Source of the DNA: Gamarada debralockiae
Lineage: Eukaryota; Ascomycota; Leotiomycetes; Helotiales; Hyphodiscaceae
Length of the DNA: 64,000 bases
Assembly: GCA_002803225.1 (NCBI GenBank)
Contig: NXFV01000168.1
Coordinates: forward strand, 62,001-126,000
Reading direction: 5' to 3'
The notes beneath the pieces were generated by a model. The model ran no database searches. It was not told the DNA's origin and worked only from the letters and a program-made list of their open reading frames with translations. Positions 11,431-20,846 of this stretch are shown here, one piece after another. Position numbers and translations under genes: made by a program. Within the stretch, counting starts at the first letter, position 1, and each line of letters starts with the position of its first letter.

Positions 11431-13180
11431 TCGAGTCAGAAAATTGCAACATGTCTCCGCAACCTGAACCGGTCCATCTGGAGATGAGCCAACTCAGAGG
11501 TCATGGGCTTGGCCCTCTGAAGGCAAAGTCTTGAATGCCTCAGGTCCAAATCCATCTTTCTCGCCACACGACGCTTTTCCCCCGAGATCCAACAAAGAAG
11601 CGCAGGATAGAAAGATATCTCTGATGAAGAAGTCAGACCTTGCTCCGAAATCCTCTCGTGATGGAAACAAGAAAAGCGTCAATTACCGTCCTCATCCTCA
11701 TCAACTCATGACCTTGCTGATTGCCCACCAGAGGTCCCTGCGAAAGGAATGGACTCGAAGGGTGCCGACTCGAAGAAAGGAGCGGACTCAAAACAATGAT
11801 AGAAAGGCGCAATCTCAGCAACATGCCTTAGTCTCCTGCTCCACCATTAAATTTGAAGAGTCAGGGACTTCTACTCACAACCTGGCTGAATGCACTAAGG
11901 GCAAGGTAGCGACCGAAAAAAGAAAGACTTCTGAGCACACCATCACCGATAACGAGACCATTATTGTCAGTTCTATTAGGCAAGGGCAAGGCCACGAAGA
12001 AAGAAGGCACCAGTACCACCGAGCTCTCTTATGTTCATGATTTCACCGACTGTCCCGTTGACAAGAACGTTCTTGAATATCAAGAGAAACTATCTCAAGC
12101 TTCTCAGCATCATGCATTCGTCAATTGTAGTCGCACCTCCCTAACCAGCGTTCATTACTCAAACAATCCTGAGCAGCATGCCCCTGTCGATTGTCCCGAG
12201 AAAGATACCAGCAACGAAGCCAAGTTAGTGAGTCCTCAACCGCATGCTCTTGCCGATTGTCCCAAGAAAGATACCAGCCGCAAGGCGAAGTCAGCCGGTC
12301 CTCAACCACATGCTCTCGTCGACTGTACTCGGGGGAGCATCGCTAACTCACCTACTTTCAGCAGCATGCTTTGGCTGACTGCCGGGGCGATGCTGGCAGA
12401 CAAAATCGTAGAGCTAGCTCTACTCCTGACAGCCCTGCTAATAAGCATCCCCAAACAAAGCGACATCGACTCGCCAGCTGCCCCGTTCCTAGCCTCAACC
12501 AGAAGGATGAGAAGGCAGCGATCGCTCACCATATTGCTATATGTTCGCATCAATCGGAGTGGCGACAGTCAATCTACAGTAAAGCCTTCCAGTCAATACA
12601 CGCTCAGAGATTGCATGGGAGGTGCCAATCTCGAGCGTCAGGTAGCTGCTGTTGATGGATCGACGCACACTGAGAGGCACTCTTCCCTGAGCTCGCTCCG
12701 CGATCTGGTCAAGGGAAACCAAGATGTCGCTGACCACCCCGGAAGTCGAGATATCGCAAGGAGGTAGACAACACCGCCAACTTTAGTGGGACGAAGAGGA
12801 CTAGCCAGGCTCAGATTTCTGCTCAACATGCTCAGTCTCAGGTTCTTGCAGGCAGTGGACATAAGAAGGAGAATTCTCACAAGGAGCCTGTTGAGGCCAT
12901 TGAAGGGGCGTTTCACGCTGTCGGAGACGAGGTCAAAAAGCGGACGGATAAGATGGGAGACGCGGTCAGAGGTCAAACGAATAAGATTGGAGACGAGGCC
13001 AGAAAACAGCCGAATACAATCAGAGACGATGTCAAAAGGCAGATCGATAAGATCGGAGGCAAGGAGGACCATAAGAGCTCAGGCTTTACGAGTATGTTAA
13101 GCAAGATGACATCCCCGAAGACCAAGGCACACCAGTGGGAGTCACCCAAAACGACGCATTGTGGTGAAGGGAGTCAGTAA
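11340..13180 (+). pseudogene. broken repeat protein with H-x4-C (HALVDC-like) motifs
   Basis: No known family recognised. The motif His-(A/D/N)-(L/F/P)-(V/A)-(D/N/E)-Cys is found with its His codon at 11707, 11822, 11876, 12036, 12111, 12177, 12243, 12309, 12365, 12464 and 12527, and with Tyr for His at 12597. By codon phase these lie in frames 1, 2, 2, 0, 0, 0, 0, 0, 2, 2, 2 and 0, so a single ancestral frame has shifted at least four times. Copies from 12111 to 12309 are exactly 66 bp apart (22 codons); the next is 56 bp on, a 10-bp loss that causes one shift. No introns of plausible size join the pieces. A C-terminal part in one frame (12785-13180) has heptad/11-mer-like units such as KIGDEARKQ and IRDDVKRQ. 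I read this as the decayed remainder of the gene starting at 10676. Confidence 0.6.
12105..12378 (+). repeat. 66-bp tandem repeat
   Basis: Four consecutive units with start-to-start distances of 66 bp (motif His codons at 12111, 12177, 12243, 12309), then a shortened one at 12365. The core of each unit is CAT-GC(T/A/C)-CTN-GYC-GAT-TGT/C, followed by a Lys/Asp/Ser-rich spacer with AAAGATACCAGC in the middle units. Confidence 0.8.
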
Positions 13181-13742
13181 TGTGATAGTGTTTATTGGGA
13201 TTAGGAATTCATATTGTTTCACAGACGGTCATTGCGACTGCATAGTTTGAGCCGATGCTCGAAGGATCCATGGTTATCACGCACATTACATTCTCATTCA
13301 GTCAGTCATTACATGTATGCTGATGAGGCATTGTCTCACAACCACCGAGAGTGTAATGGAGTACTCTTTTATTGAATTGTATTGTATTCTTCATCAAAAA
13401 CAAAAGCCACTGGACACCTCAACGTCCTGCTAAACGACAATATGCAATGGGATGTGATGAGAGTTTTTAGGATTCAGTGTCACAAGAAACTCTGCCCATC
13501 CATGGAACCCCTCTCTGCTATCCATATGAAGTCCTCCAACCCATTTCGTAGAGTTCATGTCCATGAGTGTCTACCGTAAAATCGTGTCAAGTCAATACAT
13601 CAATCAGTCAGTCCGTCAATCAAGTTTGTGAAGTAGATCCATCAAGTCGTGCATTATGCAGCCAGATTGCATCTAGAGCTATCGCTGCCAAGATACCGTT
13701 CATTATCGTCGAGTCGAGTGTAAAGGGGAGAGCGAAGATGGC
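13181..13742. other. intergenic
   Basis: About 560 bases between the repeat pseudogene (+) and the Spg1-like GTPase gene (-), tail-to-tail. A short simple stretch of CAATCAGTCAGTC type lies near 13590-13625. No gene seen. Confidence 0.5.
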
Positions 13743-14773
13743 TTAACCGACAGATTGGTAGAGGAGGAGGGGTTCACCGACGTTTTCGATTTCGGGGATT
13801 GTGCATTTTAGGTCGAAGGCTTTGGAGAGGACTATTTTGAAGATCTGCGGGGAGGTTAGTAGGGTTAGGGGGCCTGAAGGGGAAAGGGGGAGGCTCACTT
13901 TTTGGACGTTGATGGAATGGCTTGTGCTACTGAAGATGAGGGATGCTCGCATTGCTTTTGCAAATCGGCGTGCCTGGTTTAAGGCGTTAGAAACATCGCT
14001 GAGAGATAGAGTATTTGGGTTATGGAGAGGTCCCCACTCACCTGATTTGATATCTCCTCCTGGTCTTCTCTAGGGAAGTTGACAAAATGGTCATACTTCG
14101 TACCAACCAAGAACGGAATCGCAGTCTTATTGAATCCTCGTCCCTGCCTGTACCACTCCTTAATACTATTGAGCGTGCTCTTCCGCGTCAAGTCGAACAT
14201 GAACAAAATAGCCACCGCATCATTGCACACCAACGGCAACATATTAACAAACTCTCTCTGTCCTCCCAAATCCCAGATCGAAAACGTAATCTCCGTGTTG
14301 CGTATGCTAATCGTCTTCTCCATGAAGTTCACACCGAGAGTCTGGATGTAGTCTTCGTCCCAGCTACCTTCCACGTACTTGACCATTAAGGAGGTCTTTC
14401 CGATTTGTGCATCGCCTACCATACCGACTTTTATGACGACGCTGTTCTTGTTCCGTTGATCGCCGCCGGCTGTCGCGCCCCGGGAGTTTTGATCTTGGTA
14501 TGTGCTCTGCATGTTGCCGTATCCAGTATTGCTTAAGCCGGAATTTGGTCTCGAGATCGAGTTGGGTGGGAAGGCTGTAGGCGGGGTGGGATATCGTGCG
14601 TTGGGATCAACGTCTGGTGTTGGAGAGGCAGAGTACACTTGATGTGAGGAAGGGAAGTCCGCGGATTGAGATTGCATATGTCTTCGTTCAGCGTTGTGGG
14701 TAGGTGTATGTCCTTCGACTCCGCCCATTTCGTCGTCTTCGCCCCGGTTATCGTATGCACCCTCTGTCTCCAT
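13743..14773 (-). CDS. Spg1/Tem1-type Ras-like GTPase of the septation/mitotic exit network
   Basis: A small GTPase that triggers septum formation and mitotic exit through the SIN/MEN kinase cascade at the spindle pole body. Exons 14042-14773, 13899-13973 and 13743-13844 give 302 residues. Family marks are present: [11 protein letters not shown] (P-loop), the DLGGQREF switch II typical of Spg1, and GTKYDHF in place of the usual NKxD. The C-terminus runs [14 protein letters not shown]. The first in-frame ATG is 14773, giving [18 protein letters not shown], a plausible start. The frame is open further upstream to about 14990 without an ATG. The disordered N-terminus of about 120 residues is longer than in yeasts. 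Confidence 0.93.
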
Positions 14774-15430
14774 TGTGTCTACGGCGTCGTGGAATTGAGC
14801 TGGAGAGCCAGCGGATAGCGTTGAGGAATCCAGATTGAGGCGACCTTGTCGAGCAAGGTTGCGAGGCTCCAGTGTTGATGCGAGGGCGGCTGACGAGGGG
14901 GTAATCAACACTTTTTGGTTGATGCGTTCATCAGGGAAGTTTGTAGAAAGGTGATGATGCAGGATGATATGCTCGGGACTTCAGAAGTCAAAAAGGCCTG
15001 GGTCGTTTCTGGTGAGGTCGAATTTGAGGTTATTCGGAGACCCAGGTGGAGACCCCTGGAATCCTGTGTTCGCGCCTTCGAAGCAGGCGCTTGTGCTGGG
15101 GATCCGAACGCGACTTTGGCTGAGCTGACGCGCTGGCGGAAGTAAATCGTTGAATTCCCTTCAAAACTCGACAGAACAAAAAAATTGAATACGTCTTTGG
15201 CGCATGAATTTTCTCCTGATAGGAAATTGAGGGGGTTTTTGTTGTCTATATCAACAAATGCCTGTTGTGATATTATTGATCTCACGAACATCTAATCCTT
15301 GTCGTCAAGCCCAGCTGGCTGTTCTTCGCGTTTTTAGGTGGGGTCGCTTAGAGACGGTCCGGGTTTGCCTCTGAAAGTCTTAAGAGTGGTTAAACTTCCG
15401 CAAGTGATTCAAAGAACACCACATTTCACA
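14774..15430. other. intergenic, divergent promoter region
   Basis: About 655 bases between the Spg1-like gene (-) and the H-protein gene (+). The first 140 bases are an open frame continuous with the GTPase but lack an ATG, so are probably 5' UTR. No other gene seen. Confidence 0.5.
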
Positions 15431-16001
15431 ATGGCATCAATTGCACGAAGTTTACGGCCTGTGGCCTCACGATTCTGTACCAGGTCGAGCAGAAGCGCTG
15501 CTTCATGGAGACTATCCTCATTCGGCGCCCGTCCCTTCTCAGCTTCCAGCGCAGGTGAGAATATATTCAATTTGACCTCGGGATAATGACGCTGATAATC
15601 CTTCAGTGCAAGTGAAGAAGTACACGAAGGATCACGAATGGATCGAGCTTTCGGACGATAACAAGACAGGCGTCATTGGAATCTCAGAGTACGCTGCACA
15701 TGCTCTCGGCGATGTCGTTTACGTGGAGCTCCCAACAACACCTATGGAGGTTGCGGCGGGCGATTCGATCGGCGCAGTGGAATCTGTGAAGTCGGCTTCA
15801 GACATCAACTCGCCAATCAGCTGCACGATCACCGCGGTCAACGACCTGCTAGAGGAGAAGCCGGGAATCATCAACAATGGGCCGGAGGACGTAGGCGCGG
15901 GCGGTGGATGGGTTGCCAAGGTTGAGGTTGGCGAAGCTGGGGTCAAGGATTTGGAGGGTCTAATGGATCACGCTGCGTACAAAGAGTTCACCGAGGAATA
16001 G
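15431..16001 (+). CDS. GCV3: glycine cleavage system H protein, mitochondrial
   Basis: Lipoyl carrier of the glycine decarboxylase complex in the mitochondrial matrix, shuttling the aminomethyl group between the P, T and L proteins. Exons 15431-15554 and 15607-16001 give 172 residues. The N-terminus is a clear presequence (many Arg and Ser, no acids, ending RPFSASSA). The mature protein starts YTKDHEWIE and has the lipoylation site GAVESVKSASDI with the modified Lys. It ends YKEFTEE, full length for the family. The 52-nt intron lies just after the presequence, so targeting signal and mature domain sit on separate exons. It converges with the HEM3 gene, with less than 200 bases between stops. 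Confidence 0.97.
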
Positions 16002-16192
16002 GAGAGTTCACGGAGGATAGGCATGGTTTGAACATAGAAGTGATCCTTTCATCAATGGACATATGGAGTTGTTTGCTAGCAGTGGAGACAGCTATTTGGG
16101 GATTGGATGAGCAGAATACATGCACTTTTCCCACCCGATAAACACGCCAACCAGTCTATGTTTTATACATATGCCCATGAGTGCCAAACGCC

Positions 16193-17323
16193 CTATGCTC
16201 CGCCGCCTTCTTTGATGACTGGTCGGTTGAGGTTAATAGCTTCGAGAATCTTGGATGCTCCCTTCGAAACCAATTCCGCAGCCAACGTACGACCAAACTC
16301 ATCAGCGCTCTCGACAGTGAGAATCTCATCTAATCGCTCTGCCTCCACGCTCTCCGTTCCATCCAGACTAACAACAATAGCCTTCATCAGCAGCTTGCCC
16401 TTCTCAATCCACGTAGTCTCAACTCCAATCGGTACACTGCATCCGCCCTCCAACGTCCGCATCAAGCTTCTCTCTGCAAGACCAGCCAGAGTAGAGTCTT
16501 GATTCGACAGATCATTCAACACACTCATGACTCTCTCATCGCCCTCCCGAACCTCAATAGCAAGCGCACCCTGACCAACAGCGTGTAATAATCCACCACC
16601 CGGCGTGTTTGAGTCCAAATACTGCGTAATCCTATCACGCCAACCCATCCTAACAATTCCCGCTGCCGCCAAAATCAAACAAGCATACTCTCCATCCTCC
16701 GCATCCAGTTTGCTCAACCTTGTGCCCACATTGCCCCTAACATCCTTAAACTTCAACTTTGGATAAAGTCTCTTAATCTGTGCACTACGTCTCACACTAC
16801 TCGTACCAACAACACTTCCCTCCGGCAGCTCAGCCAAGCTCTTATACTTCAGCGTAGGCTTCATAATAGCCACATCCCTCGGATCCTCTCGTTCCATAAT
16901 ACAACCAATAACACACTTAGGCGGTAACTGCGTCGGCATATCCTTCAAACAATGCACTATCAAATCCAGCTTCCCCTCCAATAGCTGCGCCTCAAGCTCA
17001 TGTGTCCACAGACTCTTTGCGCCGAATTCGTGGAGCGCAGTGACTTGGTTCTTGTCGCCCATGGTCGCCATAGCGTGGATTTCGTATTGGGCTTCTGGAT
17101 GCGCCTTTTTGAGATCTGCGAGCACCATTTCGGCTTGGATGACGGCGAGGGCGGAGCGTCGCGTGCCGATGTGGATTGTTGTTGATGTTATTCCTGCTTC
17201 GTCGAATTTGCGGTTGAGGGTGGTGGAAGGGGCTTCTTCCTTGGAGGATTTCTCTTGGACGTTTGTTGTTGGGTCAAGGAGGGGACGGGAGGAGGTCGAC
17301 TCGAGCTGCTCGTGGGTTGCCAT
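16193..17323 (-). CDS. HEM3: porphobilinogen deaminase (hydroxymethylbilane synthase)
   Basis: Third step of haem synthesis: joins four porphobilinogen units into hydroxymethylbilane in the cytosol. Single exon, 376 residues. Motifs in order: IGTRRSALAVIQAE (domain 1), HCLKDMPTQ, GTSSVRRSAQ (substrate-binding Arg pair), DVRGNVGTRL, GQGALAIEVR, and EGGCSVPIG holding the Cys that binds the dipyrromethane cofactor. About 47 residues precede the conserved core, a longer N-terminal extension than in bacteria. There is no obvious targeting signal (it is rich in Ser, Glu and Thr). Confidence 0.97.
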   Translation of the reverse strand: MATHEQLESTSSRPLLDPTTNVQEKSSKEEAPSTTLNRKFDEAGITSTTIHIGTRRSALAVIQAEMVLADLKKAHPEAQYEIHAMATMGDKNQVTALHEFGAKSLWTHELEAQLLEGKLDLIVHCLKDMPTQLPPKCVIGCIMEREDPRDVAIMKPTLKYKSLAELPEGSVVGTSSVRRSAQIKRLYPKLKFKDVRGNVGTRLSKLDAEDGEYACLILAAAGIVRMGWRDRITQYLDSNTPGGGLLHAVGQGALAIEVREGDERVMSVLNDLSNQDSTLAGLAERSLMRTLEGGCSVPIGVETTWIEKGKLLMKAIVVSLDGTESVEAERLDEILTVESADEFGRTLAAELVSKGASKILEAINLNRPVIKEGGGA

Positions 17324-18133
17324 CTTGAGGGATGGGGAATTGACTCTCTGGGACGGTTCGTGAGGTCAATGTTGTTTCGAAGGTTGGTGGTGGGGTTGTT
17401 GAGGGGCTAGGCTCACCCCACCTCAGGCACGAAGTTTTTGGCCGAGGTCATCTCTGGACGATCTCTGTTACGTCGGTGCATCTTTCAAGTGAATTCCTTG
17501 CGTTGAAGAAATCATTGTGGTTCTTGTTTAATGGTGCCTTGTGCATCGCTGCTATACAGAGAGACCTCTCTTGATTCGTACGAAGCACGTACAGTGCGGA
17601 CATTTTTCCAGCGGTCCACTCCTGTACACTCTACCTTAACCGGCCAAGATCTGACCTCATGGAAGACCATGACTCTGTTCCTTTTCCTGACCCGCATTGC
17701 AGATTGGACGATTATTTCCACAGCTTAATTGCTATATCCAATCACATGATGTCTAATGCTGCTAAGATTACTCAGGGCAATCAACGTGGATTGGCCTACG
17801 CGTCCTTCAACACTATATCAACTTCACTTCCCCCACCTCGTCGCCTACATGCAGGCTGCGGCAAGCTTGCCAGGGGTAAATCTCCGGGACTTGCAAACTT
17901 TGTCTTTAAAAGTTTCTTTTAAATATGTTTCGAAACAAGCATTGCCCAATCGCGGGCGGGTCCTCTACGCGTCTTTCCGGGTTGTGGAGGACCAAGTACC
18001 GAAGGATGGTACTTGGATGCAGGGACATGTTGATGTACATAAAAGAAAGATCTTCAGTTCCGTTATGTTTTGAATAGCCAGGCTTCGTTCTTCCATCAGT
18101 CGTTCTTTGATTTGAAACGATTCTCTTCTCATC
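17324..18133. other. intergenic
   Basis: About 810 bases between HEM3 (-) and the lactonase-like gene (+), a divergent promoter region. Several short frames of 60-105 codons occur on both strands, none with recognisable motifs or a codon pattern like the neighbours. Confidence 0.5.
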
Positions 18134-19401
18134 ATGCGTCTCTATGCTGCTTCACTGCCCCTCCTTTGGCTTTTTACTGCTGTGAAAGGAGACCTTCATC
18201 AGCTCATTGTTGGTACATTTGGGACTGAGAAACTCTATACTCTTGAATTTGATGATGTTGCTCTGACCATGGAATTGATTGGCAACTATACTGCCAGTGC
18301 CGCAAGTTCGTGGATTGCCTTGAGTGTGAGTACTCTCCAGCCCCCTTGCAAGATTGATATCTGACAATATCTAGCACGACAAGAAGAACCTTTACGGCAC
18401 TTCATTCACGACAGCACCAGCATTTGTCTCTTACACTCTAGGAAATGCCACAGATATTCTTTACAACACGACCGTAGCAATGGGTGGAAACTGCAGTTCA
18501 TCCAAAGCCATCTTCGTCGTAGCCGCGTCCGAGCCTCCTTATGCTGTTTATGGAACACCATTCGGAAATACGGCAGACTGCGGTGCTGTTATCTCGGTTG
18601 ATGAGAATGGAGTCCTTTCCGAGCTCATACAGAACTATACTTACAAGTCCACTTCCGGTGTTCACGGCATGGCTCTCGATAGCACGAATTCATTCATCTA
18701 TTCAGCAGATGACTCAGCCAATACGCTCTGGACTCATAAAGTCGACAACACAACCGGCGAACTTACCCTGGTCAGCAGCATCAGTGGGCCAGTCACTGGC
18801 GCAGACCCTCGACATGTAGCTGTTCATCCAGCGGGCCAATACCTCTACGTGATTCTCGAGGGAGCAAATCAAGTCGCCCAATATACCATTGACCAAACCA
18901 CCGGAATCCCATCATTTCATAACGCTACCTACCCACTCATCCCCTCCGGCTCCTCCAACTCTGACTACTGGTCCGACGAAGTCGCCCTTTCATACAGCAA
19001 TAACTACCTCTGGGCAACTTCCCGTGCACGCTCAACCAACAACACAGGGTACATCTCCGCTTTTAGCCTTGCTTCGAATGGCAGTATCACATCACAGCTA
19101 TTTTTGGAAGCTACGACAAGTAGTGGTGGGACTGCGAACTCGGTTGCACCGAGTGAGTTCAGTGATAAGTTTGTTGCGTTGACGGATAGTGCCACGGGCT
19201 TTGTGGAAGTTTGGAGCCTGGCAACTAATGGGAGTGCGGCGAGTGTGGTGGCGCATGTGGATATTGATGATGGTGGGTGTTGTGCGAACGCTGTGGTAAG
19301 TCTCGGTCTCATCGAAGTTTTTCTCTGCTACTCTCAGACCGGATTGGTTTCTCTCCATTTAGAGTTAATGCTGACCTGGGAAATCTCAGTGGTACTCTTG
19401 A
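18134..19401 (+). CDS. secreted lactonase-family beta-propeller (carboxy-cis,cis-muconate cyclase-like)
   Basis: Exons 18134-18325, 18375-19295 and 19390-19401 give 374 residues, close to fungal muconate-lactonizing enzymes of the seven-bladed propeller type. The signal peptide is clear (MRLYAASLPLLWLFTAVKG). Family features are GTFGTEKLYTLEFD near the start, the repeated blade pattern DPRHVAVHPAGQYLYV, and GGCCANAVW at the end. Several N-x-S/T sites fit secretion. The last exon codes only three residues (WYS) before TGA, so the 3' end depends on the CAG acceptor at 19387-19389. The family opens or forms lactones such as carboxymuconolactone in aromatic breakdown, but many paralogues have unknown substrates, so the reaction here is inferred. 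Confidence 0.85.
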
Positions 19402-19982
19402 TTCTCGAGCCTATGATACCCGGAATCTCCTTGGCAATTCTGGTTCTCCAGGAGACAATGTGCGAGCTTTTGAGAGATTTCAATGTAGACAACGGTTGAC
19501 CAGATTGAAAAGTGTTCATCGGCGTCTAATATATTTGGCCAAGGACGCCCTTCCATCTAGGAGAGTTTACTGTTCATATGTTCAATTCAATCTGATTCGA
19601 GAAGTCGTTGGACTAAAGGGTTCTCTTGGTTCGAAACTAGCTCCCGCAAGCCACAGGGAAGATCTGGATTCGGATAATGATCGACCCAAGCCAGCCAGTC
19701 CACTTTGAAATAGAAAATCAGATTATAAGTATAAACCCTTCTTCTCACATCCTATCTTCTATAAAGTTCAACAATTGCATCTATTTTAATACACCATAGC
19801 CCACTTCGTCCCATCGACATCGATCAAAGATTATTACAGGGGCCATAACAGTGAGCCGCTTTTTTCAACCATTCGAGACTCGCGCAAGATTAAGAACCCC
19901 CAACGATCCGAGTAGAACCGGAAATTGCCTTCCGATTTGTCATTCGCTGAATATATTGGAACGATTGACAGAGGCCTGCAAA
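19402..19982. other. intergenic
   Basis: About 580 bases after the lactonase-like gene. Short frames only; the AT-rich part at 19710-19800 may hold a 3' UTR and the promoter of the next uncertain gene. Confidence 0.4.
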
Positions 19983-20552
19983 ATGGCTTCAACAACACTT
20001 ACCGGCACAGCAAGACCACGCTCAGTGCTCTCCAACAAGTCCTTAGCAATTCTCCGAAGCAAAGGGGGCTACGCACCTCTTAGTCCCAACGGAATGAGGA
20101 CGATCATGACTACTTCTACAGTAAAAGAGCACTAGCATTCAGTCCCTCTACAGTTAAGTCTCAGACCACCTCCAAAGCCTCGCCACTCTCCACTTCCTCG
20201 ACTTCGACAAGAGACGACGGTCATCATTCGGTGTCAGTATGTAGTGGAAAGAGAAGATGGTCCGGATCGAGCTTCCCTCACGTAAGTTGCTAAAGATCAT
20301 ATTAATAGCGATGCTTGGGATGCACGGGAGGGACATAGCGAAGAAGAATGGTATCGTATTATGGATAGGATTGGATTGAGGGGAGATTATCAAGAGAGTA
20401 TTATGGTTCCGAATATGAGGGAAATGCGGAATATGGGTGCAGCTAAGTCGTGGGCTTGTCAAGTGGTGGATGGAAAGTATGAAATTTTTGACGGTTTGGA
20501 TTCTACTGTACAAAGAATGGCTAGAGACGTCAATCACAGGGTTTCGAACTGA
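19983..20552 (+). CDS. uncertain hypothetical gene, exon structure unresolved
   Basis: One frame runs from ATG 19983 (MASTTLTGTARPRSVLSNK) to TGA 20550-20552 but is broken by TAG 20136-20138 and TAA 20283-20285. The second stop lies within a good intron candidate, GTATGT at 20237 to TAG at 20308 (72 nt), which keeps the frame. For the first stop only a 33-nt interval (20121-20153) with GT-AG ends fits, which is unusually short. The last part (GHSEEEWYRIMDRIGLRGD, then MGAAKSWACQVVDGKYEIF) has protein-like composition. It could be a real three-exon gene or a young pseudogene with one nonsense change. No family recognised. Confidence 0.35.
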
Positions 20553-20846
20553 GGAAAAGATATAACTGAGGGGTAGCAAGATGGAAGGTCACAAAATACC
20601 GCCTGAAATTAGGGCCACTTCATCGACTCGATCAGGTTCATATTCCCGAGAATCGCATAAATGCCGAAAACGCTCTGAGCTTTCGAACGCAAGATTTTTT
20701 TTGACTTTGTTCAATCGTAGCAAGGCCAGATGCCTTAGAAGTTTAGGAATACATTTAAACCAGAATAGCAAGCAATGAGATAGAATACATGAAGTCATGC
20801 TGGACCTCCGGATCATATAGGATTTCAATTCGAAGTTTCGAAATGC

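Noticed and set aside
13855..13875. Telomere-like GGGTTAGGGGG within the second intron of the Spg1-like gene
   Set aside because: Only about two units and located inside a gene; not a telomere or interstitial array.
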